A model generated the notes under the pieces. The model was given only the letters and a program-made list of their open reading frames with translations, was not told where the DNA came from and did no database searches. The position numbers and the translations under genes were made by a program. From Caulobacter sp. (GTDB taxonomy: Bacteria > Pseudomonadota > Alphaproteobacteria > Caulobacterales > Caulobacteraceae), in contig NZ_JAGIBH010000002.1 in the NCBI RefSeq assembly GCF_017744445.1, positions 62,001 to 126,000 of the forward strand: DNA of 64,000 bases, written 5' to 3'. This document shows positions 1 through 9,785 of this stretch, piece by piece. Position 1 is the first letter of the stretch, and the number at the start of each line of letters is the position of its first letter.

Positions 1-47
1 TATCCGGCAGCTAGGCTTTGCGGACCTGAAGTTCGCTTGAAAGCCTT

Positions 48-563
48 ATGTCGATGAAGCTCCGCGTCCTGGCCGTCGCCGGCCTCCTGGCTCTCGCTAC
101 CCCGGCCCTGGCCTTCGCGGCTAAAGCGCCCACGGTGGCCCTGAAGTCGATCGACGGCCTGCCGACGCCCCTGCCCTATCCCTACAACGAGAGCGCCGAC
201 GCCGAGGCCGACCTGGCCGCCGCGATCAAGAAGGCCAAGGCGGCCAAGAAGCTCGTTCTGATCGACCTGGGCGGCAACTGGTGCGGCGACTGCCGGGTCT
301 TCGCCGGCGTCCTGGAACAGCCCGACGTCAAGCGCTGGTTCGACAAGCACTACGAGATCGTCGAGATCAATGTCGGCCGCTACGACAAGAACATGCAGAT
401 CCCGGCCCGCTACGGCGTCGACAAGCTGAAGGGCGTGCCGTCCTTCCTGGTGGTCGACACGAAAGGCAAGCTGGTCAATGACGGCGCCTTCTTCGCCCTC
501 ACCGACGCCCGCCACATGACGCCGCAGTCGATCGTCGACTGGCTGGCGCAGTGGGTGAAGTAG
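48..563 (+). CDS. Secreted thioredoxin-fold protein
   Basis: Predicted periplasmic thiol-disulfide protein of 171 aa. Residues 1-24 form a signal peptide (basic start, Leu/Ala-rich core, Ala-rich cleavage zone). The redox motif W78-C79-G80-D81-C82 follows a hydrophobic strand (LVLIDLGGN), and the cis-proline loop of thioredoxin folds is visible as GVPSF at about 129-133. The WCxDC form resembles thioredoxin_7 or DsbD-gamma-like proteins more than classical WCGPC thioredoxin. It converges on an NlpC/P60 hydrolase gene 14 bp away. The redox partner cannot be inferred from the context. The fold is secure; the exact role is unknown. Confidence 0.88.
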   Translation: MSMKLRVLAVAGLLALATPALAFAAKAPTVALKSIDGLPTPLPYPYNESADAEADLAAAIKKAKAAKKLVLIDLGGNWCGDCRVFAGVLEQPDVKRWFDKHYEIVEINVGRYDKNMQIPARYGVDKLKGVPSFLVVDTKGKLVNDGAFFALTDARHMTPQSIVDWLAQWVK

Positions 564-577
564 GCGCGTGAAGTAGC

Positions 578-1407
578 CTACACCCGCCGATACCCCAGCA
601 CCCCGCCCGTAGCCGTCCCCTCGATCCGCGCCACCGCCTGCGCGAGCGGCTCGACCGCCGTAGCCATGTGGTGGGCGTTGGCGTGCAAGATGGTGTCGCG
701 GTCCAGCAGGATGGCGACGTGGCCCTTCCAGAAGACCAGGTCGCCGCGCCGACGGTCGGCCTCGGCCACCTCGGGGAAGAAGCCACGCTGCATGTCGGTG
801 TCGCGCGGGCAGGCGCGGGCGCAGGCGTACAGGGCCTGCTGCACCAGGCCCGAGCAGTCCAGGCCCAGGCTTTCGCGACCGCCCCACTGGTAGGGCGCGC
901 CCAGGAACTGCTCGGCGACGGACACGTAGTCGCGCTGGCCCCGGCCGATCGCGGTCAGGTGGTCCTCGACGAACCAGCCCGTGCCGGCGCCCTTGGCGAA
1001 GCGGCCTTCGCGGGCCTCGATCGTGACGAGGGCATTGAGCGAATACAGGCCCTCGGGCCGCGACTTGATGTCGGGCTTTGAGAAGGCGTAGGTGCGGATG
1101 GCGCTGACCGCGTGGGTCGGCGGATGGCCCTGCTCGGCCAAGTCGGAAACGGCGACATAACCGACATAGCCGTCGCGCGGGGCTTGGCCCCAGGCAAAGC
1201 CGTCCTTCTCTTCCAGCACGCGGAAGACCTCGCCGAACAACAGCTGGTCCCACTGCTCGGCGTCGGGCGCGGCGGCGGCGCGGATGGCGGTGGACGGGAC
1301 CGCGCAGACCATGATCCGGCTCTCGGCATAGCGCTCAGCCGGGGCCAGGCCTTCCAGGCGCTGGTCGGCCAGGCCCGGGCGGGCCAGGGTAATCCGAGTA
1401 TCTAGCG

Positions 1408-1411
<4 letters not shown>
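578..1411 (-). CDS. NlpC/P60 family cell-wall endopeptidase (C40)
   Basis: Likely cysteine peptidase cutting peptidoglycan stem peptides, 277 aa. An N-terminal bacterial SH3-like region (about 30-155) precedes the NlpC/P60 domain (about 160-277). The catalytic Cys is C186 in LDCSGLVQQAL. The His is probably H231 in WKGHVAIL, with H243 (ILHANA) near the third catalytic position. No signal peptide is apparent, so export or activation is unclear. Its start overlaps the stop of the upstream aminopeptidase gene by 4 nt (ATGA), which suggests translational coupling and joint processing of peptidoglycan peptides. Confidence 0.9.
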
Positions 1412-2814
<1,403 letters not shown>

Positions 2815-2890
2815 CGGCGAAACCCTTTAAAATTATGCTTAACGATTCCTTGAGGGCCGCGCCCGGATGATGGGCGCACTCTCTGGAGAC

Positions 2891-3730
2891 ATGTCTTTCA
2901 TGTGTCGCAAGCGCGCGCTCGTCGCAACCGTTCTCGCTCCCGTTCTTCTGGGCCAGGCTTTCTTGGTTTTGGCTGCTCCCGCCTTCGCGGCGGACGCGCC
3001 CAAGCCCGCCCCGCAAGCCGCCGCCCCGGCCCCGACCAAGGCCTCGCCGCAGCAGCGCGCCGAGGCCATGCGCCTGGACCCGCTGGCCCGCGCCGCCTTC
3101 TGGGGGTCCGAGTTCGAGATCGATCCGGCCGACGCCCAGGCCGGCGCCGGCCTGGCCCAGGCCCTGCGGGGCCTAGGCCGCAATGACGACGCCGCCGAGG
3201 CCGCGACCAAGGCGCTGGTCTCCAACCCCAATGACGAGACGCTGCTGCTGGAACTGGCCCGCGCCCACATCGCGCGCGGCCAGGGCTTCTACGCCATCGA
3301 TCCGGCCCGCAAGGCCGCCGCGGCCAACCCCAAGGACTGGCGTCCGCTGACCCTGCTGGGCGTGGCCTACGAGCAGGCCGAGCGCGACGACGAGGCCGAG
3401 GCCGCGCACCGCCAGGCTCTGGCCCTGGCTCCGACCGAAGCCGCGCCGCTGGCCAACTACGCCATGCACCTGGCCGCCAAGGGCGACCTGGCCGGCGCCG
3501 AAGCCCAGCTGCGCCGCGCTAGCGCCCTGCCGACGGCCACCATCCAGGTGCGCCAAAACCTGGCTCTGGTGGTCGGTCTGCAAGGCCGCCTGCCCGAAGC
3601 CGAAAAACTGGCCCGCGCCGACCTCCCCCCCGAACAGGTCGCCAACAACCTGGCCTACCTGCGCGCCGCGACCGGCCAGGCCGGCGCGGGGCGGAGCTGG
3701 GAGTCTCTGAAGGCGGGCGGCGGGCAGTAG
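2891..3730 (+). CDS. Periplasmic tetratricopeptide-repeat protein
   Basis: TPR protein of 279 aa from the chosen start, which gives a clean signal peptide ending near APAFAAD. In-frame ATGs at 2867 and 2900 are alternatives. Helical repeats occupy about residues 60-260, with recurring A-x-x-L-A/Y-x-x-A patterns such as ARAHIARGQGFYAIDPARKA and GVAYEQAERDDEAEAAHRQA. TPRs mediate protein-protein contacts. Pilus loci often carry a TPR protein of the TadD/CpaO kind and this one lies about 700 bp from the cpa locus, so a TadD-like role is possible but unproven. Confidence 0.8.
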   Translation: MSFMCRKRALVATVLAPVLLGQAFLVLAAPAFAADAPKPAPQAAAPAPTKASPQQRAEAMRLDPLARAAFWGSEFEIDPADAQAGAGLAQALRGLGRNDDAAEAATKALVSNPNDETLLLELARAHIARGQGFYAIDPARKAAAANPKDWRPLTLLGVAYEQAERDDEAEAAHRQALALAPTEAAPLANYAMHLAAKGDLAGAEAQLRRASALPTATIQVRQNLALVVGLQGRLPEAEKLARADLPPEQVANNLAYLRAATGQAGAGRSWESLKAGGGQ

Positions 3731-3760
3731 GTCCGGCAACCTACGTATCAATCTAAAACA

Positions 3761-3893
3761 CCGTCATTCCCGCCCTTGTGGCGGGAACCCCTCTGTCGGT
3801 CGCAGGTGAGAATGGGGATGATCGCCGACGATCCGCTGGCCACGCACGTGCGGGCTGAACCAGGGGTTCCCGCCACGAGGGCGGGAATGACGG
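3761..3893. repeat. Palindromic element A1 (133 bp)
   Basis: Inverted-repeat element with 32-bp arms at 3761-3792 and 3862-3893 that match at 31 of 32 positions. Each arm is itself a small hairpin, CCCGCC-CTTGT-GGCGGG. A second copy of identical length lies at 4285-4417, and a GIY-YIG gene sits exactly between the two. A1 fills the convergent junction between the TPR gene and the nuclease gene, so it may also terminate transcription from both sides. Confidence 0.93.
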
Positions 3894-3911
3894 ACGTTTT
3901 GGGATAGGTCG

Positions 3912-4238
3912 CTAGATCTGACGCGGAACGGGCGTCCATTCGAACACCGCCGAATACAGATCCCCCCAGCGCGGATTGTCCCGCTCGATTAGATTGATCT
4001 TCCACTGACGCGGCCAACGCTTGAGCGAGGTCTCGCGCTGGATGGCCTCGGTCATCAGCTCGTGTTCTTCATACCAGACGAGACGCGTCAGCCCATATTT
4101 ACGGGTGAAGCCTGAGCCTCGGCCTTCGCGATGGTCGGTGGCGCGGGTGATGAAGTGGCCAGTGACGCCGACGTATAGAGTCCCACGATAGCGGTCGGCC
4201 ATCATGTAGACCGCGATCCAGGCTTCGCGTGGGACCAT
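3912..4238 (-). CDS. GIY-YIG family nuclease (between palindromes A1 and A2)
   Basis: Small single-domain GIY-YIG endonuclease, 108 aa. The GIY and YIG elements read VYMM and GTLYVGVTG (about residues 10-25), followed by the Arg/His-containing helix (THDHREG-like region) and a conserved C-terminal block SLKRWPRQWKINLIERDNP. The start at 4238 gives a protein beginning MVPREAW, matching the second copy at 16524-16820; a longer reading would run into repeat A2. The two nucleases share most of their C-terminal 65 residues. Flanking by two near-identical palindromes suggests a mobile or repeat-associated unit (inference). It could also be a housekeeping UvrC-like SLX1-type protein. Confidence 0.88.
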   Translation of the reverse strand: MVPREAWIAVYMMADRYRGTLYVGVTGHFITRATDHREGRGSGFTRKYGLTRLVWYEEHELMTEAIQRETSLKRWPRQWKINLIERDNPRWGDLYSAVFEWTPVPRQI

Positions 4239-4284
4239 GGTTCTCTCCCATTTCGGCAAAGAACAATACATGAACAAAATAGCC

Positions 4285-4417
4285 CCGTCATTCTCGCCCT
4301 TGTGGCGGGAACCCCTTTGTCCGTCGCAGGTGAGGATGGGGCTGGCCGCCCACGATCCACAGGCTACGCACGTGCGGGCTGAACCAGGGGTTCCCGCCAC
4401 AAGGGCGAGAATGACGG
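4285..4417. repeat. Palindromic element A2 (133 bp)
   Basis: Second copy of element A, with 32-bp arms (4285-4316 and 4386-4417) that are perfectly complementary. One arm position is C/T-changed relative to A1, and both arms of A2 carry the matching change (TTCTCGCC paired with GGCGAGAA), so pairing is kept. The inner 69 bp also resemble A1, including the stretch CGCACGTGCGGGCTGAACC. It lies just upstream of the GIY-YIG start, between that gene and the small Flp-like gene. Confidence 0.93.
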
Positions 4418-4445
4418 GCTATTTTTAAGGTGAGGGTACTTGGCC

Positions 4446-4643
4446 CTACCCCGCCAGCGCCTGGCTCATCGCCTGGGCGGCCTTGGTGAAGCTCCCTAGC
4501 AGGGGCGTGGCGATCAGGTGTTTCACCGTGAACGCGCAGAACGCCGCCAGCGCCAGCAGCAGGCCGGTCTCGAGGGCGGCGCCGCCCTCCTCTTCCCGCG
4601 CGAAAACGCGGGCCGGAGGACCCTTTCCGAAGCCATGATCCAT
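4446..4643 (-). CDS. Small Flp-pilin-like membrane protein at the end of the cpa locus
   Basis: Predicted 65-aa protein with one hydrophobic segment. EEEGGAALETGLLLAL resembles the prepilin motif of Flp pilins (DESGATAIEYGLIVAL), including a Glu at the expected fifth mature position after a Gly. CpaA could therefore cleave it (inference). It lies about 70 bp downstream of cpaH on the same strand. An in-frame ATG 54 nt upstream exists, but the chosen start gives a short basic leader more like a prepilin. It could be a minor pilin or a degenerate paralogue. Confidence 0.65.
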   Translation of the reverse strand: MDHGFGKGPPARVFAREEEGGAALETGLLLALAAFCAFTVKHLIATPLLGSFTKAAQAMSQALAG

Positions 4644-4714
4644 CGCACTGTCCCAAACCGATACTGAACGGTTAGGACTTCGCAAACCATGCGCCACTCG
4701 GTGCGCGTGGGGGA

Positions 4715-5704
4715 CTACTTCTTCCCGAAGACGTCCATGATGTTCATGATCGCCGGGCCCAGGATCATCAGGAACAGCACCGGCAGGAAGAACATGATCA
4801 TCGGCACGGTCAGCTGGGCCGGCAGGGCCGCGGCCTTCTTCTCGGCGGCCGAGAGGCGCAGTTCGCGGTTTTCCTTGGCCATGACGCGCAGGGCGGTGCC
4901 CAGCGGCGTGCCGTAGCGCTCGGCCTGGATCATGGCGGTGGCCACGGACTTGATGCCCGGGTGGTTGGTCCGGCGGGCCAGGTTCTCATAGGCTAGGCGG
5001 CGGTCGGGCAGGTAGGACAGCTCGGCGGTGAGCAGGGACAGTTCCTCGGCCAGCTCCATCGACGAGGCGCCGACTTCCGAGCCGACCTTCTGGATGGCCG
5101 CCTCGATCGACATGCCGCTTTCCACGCAGATCAGCAGCAGGTCCAGGGCGTCGGGGAAGGCGGCGACGATCGACTCGCGGCGCTTCTGGGCGACGTTGGT
5201 GATGTAGACGTTGGGCGCGTAGTAGCCGAGCGCCAGGAAGCCCACGACGGCGCAGACCTTCTGCAGGGGCTGCAGGTCGAAGGCGTTGATCACGTAAAGA
5301 TAGAACGCCGCGATGGCCGCGCAGGCGAACGGCATGACGAAGCGGAAGAAGTAGAAGGTCGACACCGGGCGCGGACCGCGGAAGCCGGCCTGGGCCAGCT
5401 TGTCGACGACCTTGGGATCTTCCAGCAGCTTGGACAGCTGCAGCCGGTCGACGACGTTCTTGTAGAGGCCCTCGTCGGTGTGGCGCAGCGAGCTGCCGTT
5501 GCCGCCCCCGGTGCGCGAGGCGATGTTCTGGCGCGAACGGCGGCGCAGTTCCTCGCGGCGGTTGGCCACCGACTTCAGGCGGCCTTCCAGGTTGTTGTCG
5601 CGCATCGCCGGGCCGGCGATCGTGATGATGGTGGCGAACACCACGATGGCGATGAACGCCGTCAGCAGGTTCGAGGGGTTGGTTACGGTGTCGACGATGC
5701 TCAC
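4715..5704 (-). CDS. cpaH: Tad pilus inner-membrane platform protein CpaH/TadC
   Basis: Type II secretion F-domain (T2SSF) protein, 329 aa. An N-terminal membrane segment (about 10-33) is followed by a cytoplasmic stretch, a central membrane pair near 120-170, the T2SSF domain with the motif FPDALDLLLICVESGMSIEAAI, and a C-terminal membrane segment (about 295-325). With CpaG/TadB it forms the membrane platform onto which the CpaF ATPase acts during pilus extension and retraction. It starts 13 bp after the cpaG stop. Confidence 0.94.
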   Translation of the reverse strand: MSIVDTVTNPSNLLTAFIAIVVFATIITIAGPAMRDNNLEGRLKSVANRREELRRRSRQNIASRTGGGNGSSLRHTDEGLYKNVVDRLQLSKLLEDPKVVDKLAQAGFRGPRPVSTFYFFRFVMPFACAAIAAFYLYVINAFDLQPLQKVCAVVGFLALGYYAPNVYITNVAQKRRESIVAAFPDALDLLLICVESGMSIEAAIQKVGSEVGASSMELAEELSLLTAELSYLPDRRLAYENLARRTNHPGIKSVATAMIQAERYGTPLGTALRVMAKENRELRLSAAEKKAAALPAQLTVPMIMFFLPVLFLMILGPAIMNIMDVFGKK

Positions 5705-5717
5705 TGGCCCCTCCCCC

Positions 5718-6695
5718 CTAGAATTTGAAGTTGATCATCTTGCGCATCACGAAGATGCCCATGGCCATCAGACAGGAGCCGGCCAGGATCATCATGTGAC
5801 CGCGCGGGTCGGTGAACATCGGCTTCATGTAGGCCGGCGACATCACGGTCAGCAGCGTCACGACGCCGGGCGGCAGGCAGCCGATGATGAAGGCCGAGGC
5901 GACCGCCTCTGCGGAGAGCGCCTTGATCTTCTCCTTCATCAGCTTGCGCGCGCGCAGCACGGTGGAGAGGTTGCCCAGGGCTTCGGCCAGGTTGCCGCCG
6001 GTCTTCTGCTGGATGGCCAGCACGATGGCGAAGAAGCGCAGCTCGTTGGTCGGCATGCGCTCGTACATCTTCTCCAGGGCCGCATCCATCGGCACGCCCA
6101 TGGCGACGTTCTCGGTCAGGGTGCGGAACTCGCCGGCCAGGGGCTCGGGGCACTCCTTGCCGATGATCTTCAGACAGTCGTGGACCGGCAGGCCCGACTT
6201 GATGCCGCGCACGATGATGTCGACGGCGTCGGCGAAGGACTCGGTGAACTTGGTGGTCCGGCCCTTGGCCAGGAAGCCCAGCACCCAGCGCGGCAGGCCC
6301 GCGCCGGCGGCGAAACCCGCGCCCAGGGCGACCAGCGGCGACTGGCCCATCACCACGATCATCAGGGCCACGAACACGCCCAGCACGCCGCTGACGATCC
6401 AGAACGCCTTGACGTTCGGCGCCAGGCCCGCGGCCTGCATGCGCGAGCCGATGCTCAGCGTGGCCTTCTTCTGCTTGCGCTCCTGGTCCTTCAGGGCCTT
6501 GAGGATCGACTGGCGGCGGGCGTCGGGCGTGTTGGCGGCCGCCTTGGCGCGCACGGCGGCCTGGCGCTCGCCGCCGCCCGCGATCAGCTGGGCGCGCTTG
6601 GTCGCCTTGGCCGCGTCGCTGTCGCCGCCGGCGAAGGCGAAGCCCAGGCCCGCGATGGTGATGAAGCCCAGGATCCCGGCCAGGATGAACAGCAT
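5718..6695 (-). CDS. cpaG: Tad pilus inner-membrane platform protein CpaG/TadB
   Basis: T2SSF-domain protein of 325 aa, paralogous to the adjacent CpaH. It has an N-terminal membrane helix (about 2-22), a membrane pair at about 95-140, a cytoplasmic T2SSF domain with FADAVDIIVRGIKSGLPVHDCL, and membrane segments near 260-320. It is one half of the TadB-TadC platform. It follows cpaF with a 6-bp gap and precedes cpaH, the standard tadA-tadB-tadC order. Confidence 0.95.
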   Translation of the reverse strand: MLFILAGILGFITIAGLGFAFAGGDSDAAKATKRAQLIAGGGERQAAVRAKAAANTPDARRQSILKALKDQERKQKKATLSIGSRMQAAGLAPNVKAFWIVSGVLGVFVALMIVVMGQSPLVALGAGFAAGAGLPRWVLGFLAKGRTTKFTESFADAVDIIVRGIKSGLPVHDCLKIIGKECPEPLAGEFRTLTENVAMGVPMDAALEKMYERMPTNELRFFAIVLAIQQKTGGNLAEALGNLSTVLRARKLMKEKIKALSAEAVASAFIIGCLPPGVVTLLTVMSPAYMKPMFTDPRGHMMILAGSCLMAMGIFVMRKMINFKF

Positions 6696-6701
6696 GGCCG
6701 C

Positions 6702-8207
6702 CTACTCCGCCGCGTCGAGGGCTTCGGCCAGCTCGCGCTCCAGGCCGTAATAGCGGGCGCGGTCCCAGAAGCGCGGGCGGGCGATGCCGGTCGAGCGGTG
6801 CTTGCCCACGACCTTGCCCGCGTCGTCCTCGCCAGTGATCTCGTAGACGAAGAGGTCCTGGGTGACGATGACGTCGCCTTCCAGGCCGACCACCTCGGTG
6901 ATGTGGGTGATCCGACGGCTACCGTCCCGCAGGCGCGCGGCCTGGACGATGACGTCGACCGAGCCGACGATCATCTCCTTGATGGTCTTCGAGGGCAGGC
7001 CATAGCCGCCCATCGTGATCATGGACTCGATACGGCTGATGGCTTCGCGCGGGCTGTTGGCGTGCAGCGTGCCCATCGAGCCGTCGTGGCCGGTGTTCAT
7101 GGCCTGCAGGAGGTCGAACGCCTCCGGGCCACGGACTTCACCGACGATGATGCGCTCGGGACGCATACGCAGACAGTTCTTCACGAGATCCCGCATGGTC
7201 ACCGCACCGGAGCCTTCCAGGTTCGGCGGACGGGTTTCTAGGCGCACCACGTGCGGCTGTTGCAGCTGCAGTTCGGCGGCGTCTTCGCAGGTCACGACCC
7301 GTTCGGTGGGGTCGATGAACGCGGTCATGGTGTTGAGCAGAGTCGTCTTGCCCGAGCCCGTACCGCCGGAGATGACGATGTTGCAGCGGCAGGCGCCGAT
7401 GACGCCCAGAACCCGGGCCCCTTCCGGGCTGATGGAGGCGAACTCCACCAGGTTCTTCATCGTCAGCTTGTCCTTCTTGAACTTCCGGATGGTCAGGGTC
7501 GGACCATCCAGAGCCAAGGGCGGGGCGATGACGTTCACACGCGAGCCGTCGGGCAGGCGGGCGTCGCAGATGGGGCTGCTTTCGTCGACGCGGCGGCCGA
7601 CCTGGCTGACGATCCGCTGACAGATGTTCATCAGCTGCAGATTGTCGCGGAAGCGCACATTGGTCAGCTGGACCTTGCCGCCCACTTCGATGAACACGCG
7701 GTGCGCGCCATTGACCATGATGTCGGCGATGTCGTCGCGAGCCAGCAGCGGCTCCAGCGGACCATAGCCGAGGACGTCGTTGATGATGTCCTGAACCAGG
7801 TGCTCCTGCTCGGAGACCGACATCGAGACGTTCTTGATCGCCACCAGCTCGGCGACGATGTCGCGGATCTCCTCGGCCGCCTGCTTCTGGTCGAGCTGGG
7901 CCAGCTGGCTCAGGTCGATGGTGTTCAGCAGGGCGTTGAAGATCGTGGTCTTGGTGGCGTGGTAGTAGTCGCTCTGCTCGCGGACGATGTTGGCCGTTTG
8001 CGGCTGGTTCTGGGCGGCGCGCAGCTGGTCCAGGCCCGCCGTCGCCTTGGGCGCGGGACCGTTGACCTTGGGAGCCGGCGCTTTCGGCTCTGGCGCGGCG
8101 GTCGGCTCGACCCGTTGCGGGCGCGTGGCGATGGGCGCGCCGCCCGCCGGAGCGGGGGGCGGCGCCTTTTGTTCGGCGGGGGCTGACTGGTCGCGCTTGC
8201 CGAACAT
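6702..8207 (-). CDS. cpaF: Tad pilus ATPase CpaF/TadA
   Basis: Type II/IV secretion ATPase of the TadA branch, 501 aa, powering pilus assembly. A Pro/Ala-rich N-terminal tail (about 1-60) is followed by the N-terminal ATPase subdomain and the RecA-like core. The core has Walker A GGTGSGKTTL near residue 280, the Asp/His boxes typical of VirB11/TadA ATPases (TCEDAAELQL, RPERIIVGEVRG) and TGHDGSMGTLHANSP. It begins directly after the cpaE stop with no gap, so it is probably translationally coupled. Confidence 0.97.
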   Translation of the reverse strand: MFGKRDQSAPAEQKAPPPAPAGGAPIATRPQRVEPTAAPEPKAPAPKVNGPAPKATAGLDQLRAAQNQPQTANIVREQSDYYHATKTTIFNALLNTIDLSQLAQLDQKQAAEEIRDIVAELVAIKNVSMSVSEQEHLVQDIINDVLGYGPLEPLLARDDIADIMVNGAHRVFIEVGGKVQLTNVRFRDNLQLMNICQRIVSQVGRRVDESSPICDARLPDGSRVNVIAPPLALDGPTLTIRKFKKDKLTMKNLVEFASISPEGARVLGVIGACRCNIVISGGTGSGKTTLLNTMTAFIDPTERVVTCEDAAELQLQQPHVVRLETRPPNLEGSGAVTMRDLVKNCLRMRPERIIVGEVRGPEAFDLLQAMNTGHDGSMGTLHANSPREAISRIESMITMGGYGLPSKTIKEMIVGSVDVIVQAARLRDGSRRITHITEVVGLEGDVIVTQDLFVYEITGEDDAGKVVGKHRSTGIARPRFWDRARYYGLERELAEALDAAE

Positions 8208-9785
8208 CTATTTCTTCTTGAACAGGCCCGAGAGCATGGAAGATTTCTGGACGGGCGGCGGTTCACGCCGGCTGATCAGGCGGGCCAGGTGCTCCAGGCC
8301 CTCGGCGGCCTTCGACTTGGGCGCCACCTCGGCCAGCATCTGGCCGTTATTGGCCGCCTGGCCGTAGGGCTTGGGATCGAACGGCAGCACCAGCGAAGGC
8401 TGGACGCCCAGCGCCTCGCCGAAATCCTTCACGGGGATCTCGGGACGGCCGGGCACGCCGACCTGGTTCAGCACGAGGCGCGGCGGCACGTCGTTGGGCC
8501 GCGAACCCTTGACCAGGTCGATGATGTTCTTGGCGTTGCGCAAGCTGGCCAGGTCGGGCGTCGCCACCACCACCAGGTCGTCCGAGCCGACCAGCACCCG
8601 GCGGGCGGCGGCGTTCCAGACGTGTGGGATGTCCAGCACCACGAAGGGCGCGGCGCCGCGGATCTTCTGGGTCACTTCCTCGAAGGCGTCGGCGCTGATC
8701 TCGTAGTCGTCGTCCAGCGAGGCCGGGGCGGCGAACAGGCTCAGGCGATCGCCGCAGCGGACCATCATGCGGTCCATCAGCACCGGATCCAGGCGATCGG
8801 GCTGGGTCAGGGCGTCCAGCACCCCTTGCAGCGGATCCTGGTTGAAGTCGAGGCCGGCGGTGCCGAAGGCCAGGTCCAGATCGACCAGCACGGTGGCGGT
8901 CTGCATCTTCTCGGCCATGGCCCAGGCGAAGTTGTGCGACAGCGTCGAGGCCCCTACCCCGCCCTTGGCGCCGACGAAGGCGATCTGGCGGCCGATGAAC
9001 GGCGCGGACGGGTCGGCATACAGGCCGCCGACGGCGCGGATCACCTGCAAGGGCGACAGCGGCTGGGTCAAGTACTCCGAAACGCCGCGACGGATCAGCT
9101 CGCGATACAGGGCGATGTCGTTGGTCTGGCCGACCACGACCACCTTGGTGCCCGGGTCGCAGACCTGGGCCAGGCTGTCGAGCAGGTGCAGCAGGCGCTG
9201 GGCGGTGTCGGTGGTCTCGACCATGACCAGCGAGGGCGTCGGCTGGTTCTGGTAGTATTCGACGGCCGCCTCCAGGCCACCGTCACGGACGATGGTCGAG
9301 GCGCGGGCCATGCGGCGGTCGGCGGCGACGTGCTCCAGCAGCGCCATCGTCTCGGGACGGGCGCAGAAGGCGTGCAGGGTGATGCGCGGGATCACCGCCT
9401 CGCCCATGCCGGTGTCGGGGATCGGCTCGTGATAGACCGGCGCCGCGGCGGCCGGGGCCGGCGGCGAGGCGATGTCCAGGTCGCGATCGTGCAGGTCACG
9501 ATCGTTCAGGTTAGGCGCGGCCGGCTGCGGCGCGCGCTGTTGCGGCTGCGGCGGGCGGGCCTGCTGCTGCTGCGGACGCGTCGCCGGCGGCGCGGCCTGC
9601 GGGGCGCGGGCGGGCGGAGCGTCCTCGCGCGGGCGGGCCGGCGGGAAGTCGGCGAACGGATCGTCGAAGCCACCCGCCGGAGTCAGCGAGGGCGCGGACG
9701 AGCGCCAGGGATCGGACGCGCCGGTGGTGAACTCGTCGGCGGCGTCGAAGCCCAGGTCGAAAGGATCGTTGTCGGTCGGCCGCAT
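8208..9785 (-). CDS. cpaE: Pilus assembly ATPase CpaE
   Basis: CpaE/TadZ family protein of 525 aa, which in Caulobacter localises the pilus machinery to a cell pole. A Pro/Gln-rich N-terminal tail (about 45-90) is followed by a receiver-like domain (about 135-250) and a MinD/ParA-type ATPase domain starting with the deviant Walker A AFVGAKGGVGAST near 268. VLVDLDLAFGTAGLD forms the second conserved box. Its start overlaps the cpaD stop by one base. Confidence 0.95.
   Translation of the reverse strand: MRPTDNDPFDLGFDAADEFTTGASDPWRSSAPSLTPAGGFDDPFADFPPARPREDAPPARAPQAAPPATRPQQQQARPPQPQQRAPQPAAPNLNDRDLHDRDLDIASPPAPAAAAPVYHEPIPDTGMGEAVIPRITLHAFCARPETMALLEHVAADRRMARASTIVRDGGLEAAVEYYQNQPTPSLVMVETTDTAQRLLHLLDSLAQVCDPGTKVVVVGQTNDIALYRELIRRGVSEYLTQPLSPLQVIRAVGGLYADPSAPFIGRQIAFVGAKGGVGASTLSHNFAWAMAEKMQTATVLVDLDLAFGTAGLDFNQDPLQGVLDALTQPDRLDPVLMDRMMVRCGDRLSLFAAPASLDDDYEISADAFEEVTQKIRGAAPFVVLDIPHVWNAAARRVLVGSDDLVVVATPDLASLRNAKNIIDLVKGSRPNDVPPRLVLNQVGVPGRPEIPVKDFGEALGVQPSLVLPFDPKPYGQAANNGQMLAEVAPKSKAAEGLEHLARLISRREPPPVQKSSMLSGLFKKK

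Noticed and set aside
3748..4017. Minus-strand open frame over palindrome A1
   Set aside because: The frame is produced by the repeat itself and overlaps the nuclease gene in another frame; no start context or homology.
5478..7241. 587-codon plus-strand open frame over cpaG/cpaF
   Set aside because: Antisense to conserved pilus genes, His/Gly/Ala-rich, no recognisable domain.
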